From contig NZ_LIQI01000014.1 in the NCBI RefSeq assembly GCF_001418105.1, forward strand, positions 62,001 to 126,000: a stretch of DNA of 64,000 bases, read 5' to 3'. The notes under the pieces were generated by a model that did no database searches, was not told where the DNA came from, and saw nothing but the letters and a program-made list of their open reading frames with translations. This stretch comes from Lacinutrix himadriensis. Its GTDB lineage: Bacteria; Bacteroidota; Bacteroidia; Flavobacteriales; Flavobacteriaceae. Every line of letters starts with the position of its first letter. Positions within the stretch are counted from its first letter, which is position 1. Positions 8,836-17,383 of this stretch are shown one piece after another. Both the position numbers and the translations under genes were made by a program.

Positions 8836-8874
8836 AAATCTTAAATTAACCCATTGGTTAGTTTAAGATTTTTT
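8836..8874 (+). terminator. Rho-independent terminator of ftsH
   Basis: A 15-bp stem (8837-8851 with 8856-8870, one G-T pair), a 4-nt loop CATT, and six T (8869-8874). The promoter of the next gene uses bases of this hairpin. Confidence 0.8.
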
Positions 8875-8881
8875 ATCTTTG
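8854..8881 (+). promoter_or_regulatory. Promoter of the LUD gene, overlapping the ftsH terminator
   Basis: TTG at 8854-8856 lies in the loop of the ftsH terminator; a 17-nt spacer leads to TATCTTTG (8874-8881), an exact TAnnTTTG box that begins at the end of the T tract. The leader to the ATG at 8921 is ~36 nt and contains the palindrome CGCTATAGCG (8887-8896). Confidence 0.6.
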
Positions 8882-8920
8882 ATAAACGCTATAGCGAAAG
8901 CATAACCTGCTATAATTTAA

Positions 8921-9529
8921 ATGAGTCTTTTTAGAAAAATTTTTGGTTCCAAATCTGACACAAAAGAGGAAGAATTACAATCGGACAAACGTGGCAAATA
9001 TATGCCAGAAATAAAGCTACCAATAGATGAAAAGTTTACTATAAACTTTAAATCTAATGGCGGAAAGTTCTTGTATTGCGAAAATTTAAATGAAGTTTTT
9101 GATTGTATGCAGCACATTATTAGTGAAAATAATTGGCAAGAAGCTAGCGCGTTTATTCTAGACGATAATCTAAAAGACAAGTTTTCCTCCTCTAATTTAA
9201 AAGTTACCAAAAAAATTCCTGAAGCAGAATACATGCTTACCACTTGCGAAAATCTTATAGCAGATGATGGCTCACTACTTATTTCTTCTAATCAAATTGC
9301 AGAAAAAAAGCTAAATGAATTACCAGATAACTTTATTATATTCTCTACCACAAGTCAGATTGTAGAAAATATTGGAGAAGGCTTAAAAGGAATTAAAAAG
9401 AAAAACAAACAAAGAATCCCTACAAACATCACGACTATTAAACACTTTAAATCTTGTGATGAAAAAGACTTCTTAACCTATGGAAGTAGTTCAAAAAACC
9501 TATATTTGCTGCTTTTAGAAGATCTTTAA
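8921..9529 (+). CDS. LUD domain-containing protein
   Basis: 202 residues related to the LutC/YkgG lactate-utilization (LUD) fold. Supporting segments are the ENLIADDGSLLISSNQ stretch (~residue 107) and LPDNFIIFSTTSQIVENIGEGL (~132), which match the core of the fold; the N-terminus is short and basic and no signal peptide is seen. LutC works with LutAB in lactate oxidation, but no lutAB is nearby, so the role here is unknown. In flavobacteria this gene lies between ftsH and cdsA. It is transcribed from its own promoter. Confidence 0.72.
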   Translation: MSLFRKIFGSKSDTKEEELQSDKRGKYMPEIKLPIDEKFTINFKSNGGKFLYCENLNEVFDCMQHIISENNWQEASAFILDDNLKDKFSSSNLKVTKKIPEAEYMLTTCENLIADDGSLLISSNQIAEKKLNELPDNFIIFSTTSQIVENIGEGLKGIKKKNKQRIPTNITTIKHFKSCDEKDFLTYGSSSKNLYLLLLEDL

Positions 9530-9530
9530 A

Positions 9531-9599
9531 ATGAAATGTAAAAAAATGCATTTACTATTATTAGACAAAAACGGTAGAGACATTACATCTGTCCTTTAA
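9531..9599 (+). CDS. Possible 22-residue small ORF between LUD gene and cdsA
   Basis: ATG 9531 to TAA 9599 encodes MKCKKMHLLLLDKNGRDITS plus two residues. It begins one base after the LUD stop and ends 19 nt before cdsA. No family is recognised and the peptide has no transmembrane or signal features. It may be only an A-rich leader that happens to be open. Confidence 0.12.
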   Translation: MKCKKMHLLLLDKNGRDITSVL

Positions 9600-9618
9600 A
9601 AAAAACCAAACTCAACAG

Positions 9619-10440
9619 ATGAAAGACATTGCTATTCGCGCATTTTCAGGATTAATTTATGTACTATTACTAGTCTTTTCTTTGTATAATAAACATGCAT
9701 TAATCATTCTATTTTTTGTTTTTGGCCTTATCTGTTTAGCCGAATTTAAAAAGCTTATTCAGTTTAAAGGTTTTATTTCTTATATTGTTTTTACCATTAT
9801 CTATTTTATTTTTGGCTATTGGCAGTTAGTAATGAATTCTTCTGTAGGACTAGACGAAGCCACACAAATACTACAAGTAATTACCATTTTTGTTCTTTTA
9901 TTATTAATTAAAGATTTGTTTTCAGAAAAAACAATCCCTCTTTTTAGCTCTAAAAGATTTATACTTACTACCTTTTATATTTCAAGTGCATTTGTATTTT
10001 TAATACTTATTGCTAATTACTTTACCGTATATAATCCGAACATACTATTAGGATGTTTCATCTTAGTTTGGGTTAATGATACTTTTGCTTACTTGGTTGG
10101 ATCACGTTTTGGAAAACAAAAACTTTTCCCTAGTATTTCACCAAAAAAAACAGTAGAAGGCTTTCTTGGAGGTTTACTATTTGCATGTATATCTAGTTAT
10201 TTTATTGCAGAATACACACACACATTAACTTTTACGTACTGGTTAATATTAAGTATAATAGTTAGTGTCTTTGGTACTTTAGGCGATTTAATAGAGTCTA
10301 AATTTAAGCGTCAAGCCAAAGTAAAAGATAGTGGTGTAATTATGCCAGGACATGGCGGATTGCTAGATAGGTTTGATAGTATTATATTTGCTGCTCCTTT
10401 TATTTATTTATTTTTAAGAATTTTACATTATGTTTCATAA
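9619..10440 (+). CDS. cdsA: Phosphatidate cytidylyltransferase
   Basis: 273 residues, polytopic (about eight hydrophobic segments). It makes CDP-diacylglycerol from CTP and phosphatidic acid. The CdsA signature lies near the C-terminus: LGDLIESKFKRQAKVKDSG followed by MPGHGGLLDRFDS (~residues 215-255), carrying the conserved acidic and basic residues. The stop overlaps the psd start by 11 nt (10430-10440), so the two phospholipid enzymes are translationally coupled. Confidence 0.95.
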   Translation: MKDIAIRAFSGLIYVLLLVFSLYNKHALIILFFVFGLICLAEFKKLIQFKGFISYIVFTIIYFIFGYWQLVMNSSVGLDEATQILQVITIFVLLLLIKDLFSEKTIPLFSSKRFILTTFYISSAFVFLILIANYFTVYNPNILLGCFILVWVNDTFAYLVGSRFGKQKLFPSISPKKTVEGFLGGLLFACISSYFIAEYTHTLTFTYWLILSIIVSVFGTLGDLIESKFKRQAKVKDSGVIMPGHGGLLDRFDSIIFAAPFIYLFLRILHYVS

Positions 10441-11080
10441 AGAAGGTTATAAAATTATAACAATTACATTCATACTTGTACTTGTTTCCTGTTTGTTAAT
10501 AGATAAGTTTGTTGGCTTCTATTGGCTTCAAATACTATTATTTACTGTAGCTGGCGTATTCTTATATTTAATACTTCAATTTTTTAGAAACCCTAAAAGA
10601 AATACAATCCACAATGACAACAACGTAGTTTCGCCTGTAGATGGTAAAGTGGTGGTTATTGAAGAGGTTTTTGAAAAAGAATTTTTCAATGAAAAAAGAC
10701 TACAAGTAAGTGTATTTATGTCGCCTTTAAATGTGCACGTAACAAGATATCCTATTAACGGAAAAGTAATATTTAGCAAATACCATCCAGGAAAGTTTTT
10801 AGTAGCTTGGCATCCAAAGTCTAGTGAAGAAAACGAACGTACTACAGTCGTTGTAGAAAACACTTCTTATGGTAAAGTATTATACAGACAAGTTGCTGGA
10901 GCATTAGCAAAACGTATTGTAAATTATGCAAAAGAAGGAGATACTGCAATACAAGGTGGTGACTCTGGTTTTATTAAATTTGGTTCGAGAGTAGATTTAT
11001 ATTTACCTTTAGATACTAAAATTAAAGTTTCACTGAATCAAAAGGTTCGTGGTGGTGAAAGTATTATAGCAGAAAAATAA
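10430..11080 (+). CDS. psd: Phosphatidylserine decarboxylase family protein
   Basis: 216 residues, the short form of the pyruvoyl enzyme that converts phosphatidylserine to phosphatidylethanolamine. Two hydrophobic segments (~10-50) anchor it. Conserved VSPVDGKVVVIEE (~67-79), NVHVTRYPINGKV (~101-113), and the self-cleavage site FGSRVDLYLP with Gly185-Ser186, where the serine becomes the pyruvoyl group. It overlaps cdsA by 11 nt and its TAA overlaps the next ATG (TAATG), giving one phospholipid operon. Confidence 0.93.
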   Translation: MFHKEGYKIITITFILVLVSCLLIDKFVGFYWLQILLFTVAGVFLYLILQFFRNPKRNTIHNDNNVVSPVDGKVVVIEEVFEKEFFNEKRLQVSVFMSPLNVHVTRYPINGKVIFSKYHPGKFLVAWHPKSSEENERTTVVVENTSYGKVLYRQVAGALAKRIVNYAKEGDTAIQGGDSGFIKFGSRVDLYLPLDTKIKVSLNQKVRGGESIIAEK

Positions 11081-11346
11081 TGACTTCTGAAGAATTAGAA
11101 ATAACGTTTAGAGATGCTGTTGCAAGAATAAATGCGCATAAAGAGCCTTTTCCTGCAGACCTATTGTTACGTCTATACGCATACTATAAAAAATCTACTA
11201 ATGACTACAGCAGACCTAGTAGCAAGAAGGAAATAATAAACGCATTTAAAACAAATGCTTTATTTCAAATTCAAAAGATTACCCAAGACGAAGCGAAACA
11301 AACCTACATAGACTTAGTAAATAACTACTTTTTATATAGAAAATGA
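11080..11346 (+). CDS. Acyl-CoA-binding protein
   Basis: 88 residues of the ACBP fold (four helices). Family positions visible are the N-terminal F-x-x-A-V-A-R-I, LLRLYAYYKKSTNDYSRPSSK (middle) and NAFKTNALFQIQKITQDEAKQTYI near the end, with the tyrosines and lysines that hold acyl-CoA. It likely carries acyl-CoA for phospholipid synthesis by the genes just upstream. The start overlaps the psd stop and the stop overlaps the next ATG, so it is fully coupled. Confidence 0.82.
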   Translation: MTSEELEITFRDAVARINAHKEPFPADLLLRLYAYYKKSTNDYSRPSSKKEIINAFKTNALFQIQKITQDEAKQTYIDLVNNYFLYRK

Positions 11347-11681
11347 TATCTCTAGATTTCTTGTTAGAAATACCTGCATTAGTTGGCATTATTTTTATAA
11401 TAACAGGAATTCTTATGCAGGTATTTCCACCAAAGAAAATCAATCCTCTTTATGGTTATAGAACGCGACGTTCTATGCAAAATCAGCAGAAATGGGATTT
11501 TTCTCAAAAATATTCTGCGAAACTATTAGCGGTTCTTGGCCTTGCTCTTGTTCTAATTTCCACTTTAAATATCTTCTTTACTATTCCAGATGATTTAGAG
11601 AAAATAATAAGCGCTATTTTAATAATTGGTTCTGTTATTTTCTTAGTTATTAAAACAGAAAGTAAGCTTAAAGATATATAA
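11343..11681 (+). CDS. SdpI family membrane protein
   Basis: 112 residues with three hydrophobic segments (~7-28, ~60-80, ~88-106). The segment NPLYGYRTRRSMQNQQKWDFSQKYSAKL between the first two is the hallmark of SdpI/YfhL proteins (YGYRTxRSM). Bacillus SdpI gives immunity to the SdpC toxin, but most homologues are simply small membrane proteins of unknown role. Its ATG overlaps the ACBP stop by 4 nt (ATGA). Last gene of the cdsA operon; a terminator follows at 11777. Confidence 0.8.
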   Translation: MISLDFLLEIPALVGIIFIITGILMQVFPPKKINPLYGYRTRRSMQNQQKWDFSQKYSAKLLAVLGLALVLISTLNIFFTIPDDLEKIISAILIIGSVIFLVIKTESKLKDI

Positions 11682-11735
11682 GCGTTTCTTTTACTTCTGA
11701 AAAATAAAACATTCCCCAGTATTTTTTTTTGATTA

Positions 11736-11755
11736 GATTCCTGCCTTCATAAGAA
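11736..11755. repeat. Dispersed palindromic repeat, degenerate copy 1
   Basis: GATTCCTGCCTTCATAAGAA resembles copies at 11831, 19797 and 58606, but the right arm of the hairpin is decayed. It shares a longer left flank (T-run plus GATTAGATT) with the copy at 11831. Confidence 0.45.
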
Positions 11756-11776
11756 AGAAGTAGTATTTAAAATAAA

Positions 11777-11824
11777 AAGCGTTTTACAAAGTAGATTACT
11801 ACTTTATAAAACGCTTGTTTTTTT
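11777..11824. terminator. Bidirectional terminator between SdpI gene and pafA-like gene
   Basis: Stem 11777-11794 pairs with 11799-11816 (17 of 18 pairs), loop ATTA, followed by seven T on the plus strand (11818-11824) and preceded by an A-rich run (T-rich on the minus strand). It serves two converging genes. Confidence 0.85.
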
Positions 11825-11830
11825 AGATTA

Positions 11831-11852
11831 GATTTCTGCCTTCGCAGTAATT
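11831..11852. repeat. Dispersed palindromic repeat, copy 2
   Basis: ATTTCTGCCTTCGCAGTAAT: arms TTTCTGC and GCAGTAA around a CTTC loop, six of seven pairs. It lies just inside the 3' flank of the phosphatase gene. Confidence 0.55.
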
Positions 11853-11855
11853 CAC

Positions 11856-13535
11856 CTATTCTTCAATCACAAACTCCAAAGGAATTCCCGTTGCTCCATT
11901 AGGAAAACTAGTTCCTAAAAGCGCAGAAATAGTTGGTGCTATATCGGTAATATATGTTTTCTTAAAAGTGCTTCCGTGGTTAATTCCTTTTCCGTAGAAT
12001 AAAAGAGGCACATGGGTATCATAGTTTAAACCAGAACCATGTGTAGATCCTGTTTTACTATAGGAGATAACTGCTGGGTCATTAACCACTAAAACGTCTC
12101 CAGAACGCTTTTGGTTAAATCCGTTTTGCAATAATTCTTCTATACCGCTAGTAAAGTCTGTAGTTCGCATCGTAGTTGCAGAATATACTTTATCTATTTT
12201 CTTGTAGGTAATAATTTCACCAACTAATGCTTCTTGTACTTCTTCTAAATCTAAACCTAGTAATGCAATACGCGATCTATTTAAAAATATTTGATTATTA
12301 CTTCTGTTTTCTATCAAATCACTTGCTCCATATTTTTTAGATAAAAAACTGTTTAATTTGCCTCTAAAATCTTTAGAATCAAAATAACCTGCTGGAATAT
12401 GGACACTTTGTAAATAAGAAGGCACATCTACTGCACCGTGATCTGAGGTTAAAAATAGTGTGTACTCCCCTTTTCCTACTTTAGCATCTAAAGCATTAAT
12501 TAAACGCTCTAAATCTTTATCTAAACGCAAGTAGGTATCTTGAACTTCTTTAGAGTTTACACCAAAATTATGTCCGACATAATCTGTACTAGAAAAACTA
12601 ACCGTTAAAACATCTGTAATTGCGTCTTGACCTAGTTGCTCTCCATCTAGTGCAGCTATTGCAAAATCTGCAGTTAAAGCGTTTCCGTAAGCGGTAGCCT
12701 TTAAAATATCGAATCCTCTATTGTCTTTGCTTAATGCTTTTAAATCATAAGGAAATGTTGCTGTTTCTTTTCCTTTAAAACCACCTTCAAAAGTATTTAA
12801 ATCGGCACCACTTTCTGTATAAGTATTAATATCATATAATGTATTCCAAGGCTTTAAGTAAGACTCTGCAGCTTCCGAAGCATTAAAATTAGTAACCCAT
12901 TTTGGCAAATCACTTCTATAAAAAGTACTTGTTATCCAATTTCCTTCATCTCTTCCGTGAAACCAATATGCTGCATTTGCGGTATGTCCTGCGGGTAAAA
13001 TGGCACCTCTATCTTTCATAGAAATTCCAATCGTTTTTCCTCGCATTTGCGTAAACAATCTGTTTTCATCTGCAAAGGTTGTTGTTTTCATTCTACGCGG
13101 CGACATTTGCCCTGCTGTAGCTTCTGTACCAACAGAACTTTCAGTGTCATCTCCTGCACAATACACCATCTCTTTAATTTCCTTATCGTACCAATTATTA
13201 GCAATTATGCCATGATATTTTGGTGTAGTTCCCGTATAAACCGAAGTGTGTCCAGGTCCTGTGTATGTTGGGATATAATTATAATGATTGTTTTTACAAT
13301 TAAAACCTTGATTTATTAATTTCTTAAAACCACCATCACCAAACTTACTGTAAAAACGCGTTAAATAATCGTAACGCATTTGATCTACAACAATACCAAC
13401 CACTAGTTTTGGCCTAGAGTTTTCATCGGTTGCAGTTGCTGTTTTACTTTCTTGATTTACTTGTGCGGTGTACTCTGTTTGTGCTTTGCAACTAAAAAAT
13501 AAGGCAAATACAAAAACGTATAATAAAGACTTCAT
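11856..13535 (-). CDS. PafA-type alkaline phosphatase family protein
   Basis: 559 residues of the alkaline phosphatase superfamily, closest to Elizabethkingia PafA, a calcium-tolerant zinc phosphomonoesterase. Metal ligands and active-site residues are visible: Asp51 in VVDQMRYD, nucleophile Thr92 in YTGPGHTS, Asn113 in GIIANNW, the Lys-x-Arg pair in SMKDRGAILPAGH, Asp and His in STDYVGHNFG, Asp-His in TSDHGAVD, and the late His in THGSGLNYDTH. Asn113 plus Lys-x-Arg favours a monoesterase over a diesterase. The N-terminus is a signal sequence with a possible lipobox (FFSC, Cys16), so the protein is exported. Likely releases phosphate from organic phosphates. Confidence 0.9.
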   Translation of the reverse strand: MKSLLYVFVFALFFSCKAQTEYTAQVNQESKTATATDENSRPKLVVGIVVDQMRYDYLTRFYSKFGDGGFKKLINQGFNCKNNHYNYIPTYTGPGHTSVYTGTTPKYHGIIANNWYDKEIKEMVYCAGDDTESSVGTEATAGQMSPRRMKTTTFADENRLFTQMRGKTIGISMKDRGAILPAGHTANAAYWFHGRDEGNWITSTFYRSDLPKWVTNFNASEAAESYLKPWNTLYDINTYTESGADLNTFEGGFKGKETATFPYDLKALSKDNRGFDILKATAYGNALTADFAIAALDGEQLGQDAITDVLTVSFSSTDYVGHNFGVNSKEVQDTYLRLDKDLERLINALDAKVGKGEYTLFLTSDHGAVDVPSYLQSVHIPAGYFDSKDFRGKLNSFLSKKYGASDLIENRSNNQIFLNRSRIALLGLDLEEVQEALVGEIITYKKIDKVYSATTMRTTDFTSGIEELLQNGFNQKRSGDVLVVNDPAVISYSKTGSTHGSGLNYDTHVPLLFYGKGINHGSTFKKTYITDIAPTISALLGTSFPNGATGIPLEFVIEE

Positions 13536-13560
13536 AATAGTATGATTAGATTTATAGCAT

Positions 13561-13568
13561 CAAAAATA
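13561..13568 (-). promoter_or_regulatory. -7 box of the PafA-type phosphatase gene
   Basis: TATTTTTG on the minus strand (exact TAnnTTTG), 25 nt before the ATG at 13535. No TTG at -33 and no Pho-box-like repeat was recognised. Confidence 0.4.
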
Positions 13569-13657
13569 CAGATTTATAGCTTTTAAATTTTCCTTTTTCA
13601 ATTAATTTATCGTTAAATACGTCATAGTTTTATACTTTAGCATTAACAAATTTATTT

Positions 13658-14395
13658 ATGACATACCTTCATAATATAGGAGCTTATTTTTTAATGATTA
13701 AAGACATGTTTCGCAAACCAACAAAATGGTCTGTGATGAAAACATTAATCTTTAAAGATATAGATGACCTAATCATGGGTTCTCTTGGTATTGTAGCATT
13801 TATTTCCTTTTTTGTTGGTGGTGTTGTTACTATACAAACGGCATTAAACATTGACAATCCTTTAATACCAAAATATTTAGTTGGTTTTGCGACTAGGCAA
13901 TCGATTATATTAGAATTCGCACCTACTTTTATTTCCATTATTATGGCAGGAAAAGTGGGTTCTTTTATTACTTCTAGTATAGGTACCATGCGAGTTACAG
14001 AACAAATTGATGCTTTAGAAGTTATGGGAATTAATGCCGTAAACTATTTAGTTTTCCCTAAGTTTATTGCACTTATGTTGTATCCTTTTGTGATTTCTAT
14101 CGCAATGTTTTTAGGTATCGTTGGCGGAATGGCAGCATGCTTTTTTGGTGGTTATAGTTCTATAGATGATTATATTGTTGGTATTCAAACCGATTTTATA
14201 CCCTTTCATATTGCTTATGCATTTATTAAAACCTTTGCTTTTGCTTTTCTTTTAGCAACCATACCTTCTTTTCATGGTTTTTATATGAAAGGTGGTGCAT
14301 TAGAAGTTGGTAAAGCAAGTACCACTGCCTTTGTTTGGACCAGTGTGGTTATTATTCTTTTAAATTATATACTAACCCAAATGTTGTTAAGCTAA
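13658..14395 (+). CDS. mlaE: MlaE-family ABC transporter permease
   Basis: 245 residues of the MlaE/TTG2B permease family, the membrane part of a lipid transporter linked to outer-membrane asymmetry. Five or six hydrophobic helices; the conserved core TRQSIILEFAPTFISIIMAGKVGSFITSSIGTMRVTEQIDALEVMGIN lies at ~residues 77-125, including the E-Q-I-D-A-L motif that contacts the ATPase. The stop overlaps the ATPase start (TAATG). No MCE substrate-binding (mlaD) gene is adjacent; it would have to lie elsewhere. Confidence 0.92.
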   Translation: MTYLHNIGAYFLMIKDMFRKPTKWSVMKTLIFKDIDDLIMGSLGIVAFISFFVGGVVTIQTALNIDNPLIPKYLVGFATRQSIILEFAPTFISIIMAGKVGSFITSSIGTMRVTEQIDALEVMGINAVNYLVFPKFIALMLYPFVISIAMFLGIVGGMAACFFGGYSSIDDYIVGIQTDFIPFHIAYAFIKTFAFAFLLATIPSFHGFYMKGGALEVGKASTTAFVWTSVVIILLNYILTQMLLS

Positions 14396-15165
14396 TGATA
14401 GAAGTTAAAGATTTACATAAGTCGTTTGGAGATGCCCATATTTTAAAAGGAATTACTACCACTTTTGAAAATGGAAAAACCAGTTTAGTTATTGGGCAAA
14501 GTGGTTCTGGTAAAACGGTTTTTTTAAAATGTCTTTTAGGATTATTTGAAAAAGATGAAGGATCTATTTCGTATGATGGTAAAATATATTCAGAATTAAG
14601 CACAGATCAAAAACGAGATTTACGTAGCGAAATGGGAATGGTTTTTCAAGGTTCTGCTTTATTTGATTCTATGACGATTGCAGAAAATGTAATGTTTCCT
14701 TTACGCATGTTTACCAAGCAAAGTAAAAGCGAAATGGAAGATCGTGTCAATTTTGTTTTAAAACGTGTTAATCTTCCCGATGCGCATAATAAAATGCCAA
14801 GTGAAGCTTCTGGTGGAATGCAAAAACGTGTAGCTATTGCTAGAGCAATTGTAAACAATCCGAAGTATTTGTTTTGTGATGAACCAAATTCTGGATTAGA
14901 TCCAAAAACAGCAATTGTTATTGACAACTTGATTCAAGAAATTACAGACGAATACGATATCACTACCATTATTAATACACATGACATGAATTCTGTAATG
15001 GAAATTGGTGAAAAAATTGTGTTTTTAAAAGATGGTTTAAAAGCTTGGGAAGGTTCTAAAGAAAACATTTTCATTACTGATAATGAAGTCGTAACGGACT
15101 TTGTATACTCGTCTGAACTTTTTAAGAAAGTACGTAAAATGTACTTAGAAGAGCATAAGAAATAG
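14395..15165 (+). CDS. mlaF: ABC transporter ATP-binding protein (MlaF-like)
   Basis: 256 residues from the ATG at 14395, which overlaps the permease stop. Walker A GQSGSGKT (~37-44), Q-loop MGMVFQGSALFDSMTIAENV, signature SGGMQKRVAIARAI (~140), Walker B YLFCDEPNSGLDP, and the switch histidine in INTHDM. The SGGMQKR signature and the DEPNSGLDP sequence are the forms used by MlaF-type ATPases. It powers the adjacent permease. The stop is followed 65 nt later by the tail of a converging gene without an obvious terminator. Confidence 0.92.
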   Translation: MIEVKDLHKSFGDAHILKGITTTFENGKTSLVIGQSGSGKTVFLKCLLGLFEKDEGSISYDGKIYSELSTDQKRDLRSEMGMVFQGSALFDSMTIAENVMFPLRMFTKQSKSEMEDRVNFVLKRVNLPDAHNKMPSEASGGMQKRVAIARAIVNNPKYLFCDEPNSGLDPKTAIVIDNLIQEITDEYDITTIINTHDMNSVMEIGEKIVFLKDGLKAWEGSKENIFITDNEVVTDFVYSSELFKKVRKMYLEEHKK

Positions 15166-15230
15166 TTTTCAGTCTCCGTAAAATAAATCTATAGCAATTT
15201 CATTATAAAAATGGTTGGCTACTAAAAATC

Positions 15231-15809
15231 TCATCTTAGTAAGGCTGACAGATATACTATTCCAAATATCCAACCTAAATAAAATACTGTGTACGCTATA
15301 GAATAGCTTGCCGAAGCGCCAAGATCTCCTTTTGTTTGTTCGCCTTTAGAAAACACCAGTTTTAATGCTCTAAAGAACACCCAATATAGCATTGCTAAAA
15401 TTATAAATATGGAAATCCAAAAGACAGCTTCTAACAAAATCAAAAGGATAAAAACCACTATTGTCATTCCAATCCATAATAGTATGGACATTATCAAACC
15501 AACAATCCCATCTCCAACTTCAATGCTTCGCAAGTCAGGAAACGTGCCTGACTGAGCAATAATATTGCCTGTTTTAAAGTTCTTGAATTTTGGAAAATTA
15601 TCCGTTAATGCGATTCCTTTATAAAGTCCGTAAGTCATAAATAGAAACAGAAATATTCCTATGATTGCTAATGAAAAATACAAATTAGAAGTTACCGTTC
15701 TATTATAATTTTCTCCTGTAAAATAAACGGTTAGAATGGTAACAACGAGTACTAGTATTGAAACTATAAAAACGGATTTTCCTTTTAAATATGTCTGTTT
15801 CGCTTTCAA
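15231..15809 (-). CDS. Membrane protein of unknown function
   Basis: 192 residues, not recognised. Hydrophobic segments at ~13-30, ~45-65, ~100-125, ~126-150 and ~168-188 suggest four or five membrane helices. A soluble stretch (~68-98) and the basic loop FSKGEQTKGD stand between helices. It lies 39 nt downstream of the DUF389 gene on the same strand and is probably the last member of the sprT-manC-DUF389 transcript. There is no signal peptide. A transport or channel accessory role would be a guess. Confidence 0.7.
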   Translation of the reverse strand: MKAKQTYLKGKSVFIVSILVLVVTILTVYFTGENYNRTVTSNLYFSLAIIGIFLFLFMTYGLYKGIALTDNFPKFKNFKTGNIIAQSGTFPDLRSIEVGDGIVGLIMSILLWIGMTIVVFILLILLEAVFWISIFIILAMLYWVFFRALKLVFSKGEQTKGDLGASASYSIAYTVFYLGWIFGIVYLSALLR

Positions 15810-15848
15810 TACGTTTCTTTAGTTCTAAGAAATTTTTTCTATAAATAA

Positions 15849-17381
15849 TTACTTCTGCTGCACCACTAAAGTATCCAATTTCAACTTTAGTTTTAACCAG
15901 TTTTCCAGTTTTGTTTTATCTTTTATCCTGCTTTCAGGAGTTGTTAAAGAATCATTCCATTTTACGGTGAATACCGAAAGTGTATCCACTTTTAAAAAGT
16001 CAGAATTGATAACATTTGCATAAGAAAATTGTTCTACGGTTTCGTAGTTAATCTTCACTTCTTGGCTTAATTCCTCAAAAGGAATATAGTCATGTTCAAA
16101 CTTAGATAATTGTCTAACCTTATCTTCTAAATACGTAATTTTTTGCTGTTGCGACATCATATCTAAAGAATCACGAGTACGCAATTCTTCCATATATTCC
16201 AGGTTATTTACAATTCTATTTTTCACTTGATTTACCTGTAACTTAACATCTTTTAAAGCATTGTAATTATTAAAACGTTGTTCTAAAACAGCAACGGTAG
16301 CTTCCGGAATTTCATCTGCACCAAAAGTGGTTAATTCAATAGTAGAAACATCGGTAGGGTTATAAATATAAGTCGCATTCTTTTTAATATAGTTTGCATT
16401 AGGTAATGCTTCTAACTCATGCGAGATAAAACGTTTTGCATCATTAGTAAAATTACTTTCACGTAATACATTTAAAAAAGTAAGTACTGCAGGAATCATT
16501 ACTAAAATAGCCACAAACGAAGCCAATCTAGAAATACGTTTACGTTTTGCCGAATTCGCATATTTAAGCATAGGAAAACGAAGTACTTTAAGTACTAAAA
16601 ACGTAGCTAAAGCAATAAATATGGTGTTTATAGTAAACAAATACATGGCACCTGTAGCAAATTGTATTCCTACAGAAAAATCATCATTCATTGCATATGC
16701 TAATCCGTAACCAACCGTACATAAAGGAGGCATTAATGCTGTGGCAATTGCTACACCAAAAATAACAGAGGCAATAGTTCCCTTTTTTGTTCTAGCAATA
16801 ATTAAGGCAAGACCTCCAAAAAAGGCTATCAAAACATCCCTAATATCTGGTTTTGTTCTGGCTAATAATTCTGAAGACTGTTCTTGTAATGGAAAAAACT
16901 TAAAAAATAAAAATGCAGTAAGTACACTTAATAAAATCATGACACCAAAATTGATCAGTGATTTTTTTAAGGTGTCTATATCATTAATGGCTACTGAAAG
17001 TCCGATACCAAGAATTGGCCCCATTAATGGTGAAATTAACATGGCTCCAATTACAACTGCTGTAGAATTTGCATTTAAACCAACCGATGCCACAAAAATA
17101 GAGCAAATTAAAATCCAAGCTGTTGCACCTTTAAAGGGAATATCTAATTTTATGGCTTCAATAGTTGCATCTCTATCCGTGTCTTCTCTAAAGTCTAAAA
17201 GCTCACTAAAAAACTGTTTGATACTTTGCAATAAACCTTTTGCTCCATCTTGTACAGCCTTTTTAGATTGCTTTACAGCCTCATCTTTAGCGATGTTGTC
17301 TTTAGCTGCATTATCTTTAGCAGCCTTTTCCTTGGCTGTGTTTTCTTCTTCAGAAAAATTAAATTTATTTTCTTCGCTCAT
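15849..17381 (-). CDS. DUF389 domain-containing membrane protein
   Basis: 510 residues. The membrane core (~75-300) carries the DUF389 hallmark segments VASVGLNANSTAVVIGAMLISPLMGPI and ATALMPPLCTVGYGLA, with about seven helices; the C-terminal ~200 residues are soluble with a coiled-coil part (~375-420). The first ~45 residues are an unusual acidic-basic repeat built from A-K-D-N/E units, encoded by imperfect 15-nt repeats near 17280-17345. Function of the family is unknown to me; transport is often assumed. It starts 2 nt after the manC stop, so it is in the same operon. Confidence 0.88.
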   Translation of the reverse strand: MSEENKFNFSEEENTAKEKAAKDNAAKDNIAKDEAVKQSKKAVQDGAKGLLQSIKQFFSELLDFREDTDRDATIEAIKLDIPFKGATAWILICSIFVASVGLNANSTAVVIGAMLISPLMGPILGIGLSVAINDIDTLKKSLINFGVMILLSVLTAFLFFKFFPLQEQSSELLARTKPDIRDVLIAFFGGLALIIARTKKGTIASVIFGVAIATALMPPLCTVGYGLAYAMNDDFSVGIQFATGAMYLFTINTIFIALATFLVLKVLRFPMLKYANSAKRKRISRLASFVAILVMIPAVLTFLNVLRESNFTNDAKRFISHELEALPNANYIKKNATYIYNPTDVSTIELTTFGADEIPEATVAVLEQRFNNYNALKDVKLQVNQVKNRIVNNLEYMEELRTRDSLDMMSQQQKITYLEDKVRQLSKFEHDYIPFEELSQEVKINYETVEQFSYANVINSDFLKVDTLSVFTVKWNDSLTTPESRIKDKTKLENWLKLKLKLDTLVVQQK

Positions 17382-17383
17382 AA

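Noticed and set aside
14335-14394. 20-codon upstream extension of the MlaF-like gene
   Set aside because: It overlaps the mlaE end; the ATG at 14395 overlaps the mlaE stop and gives the normal ABC start.
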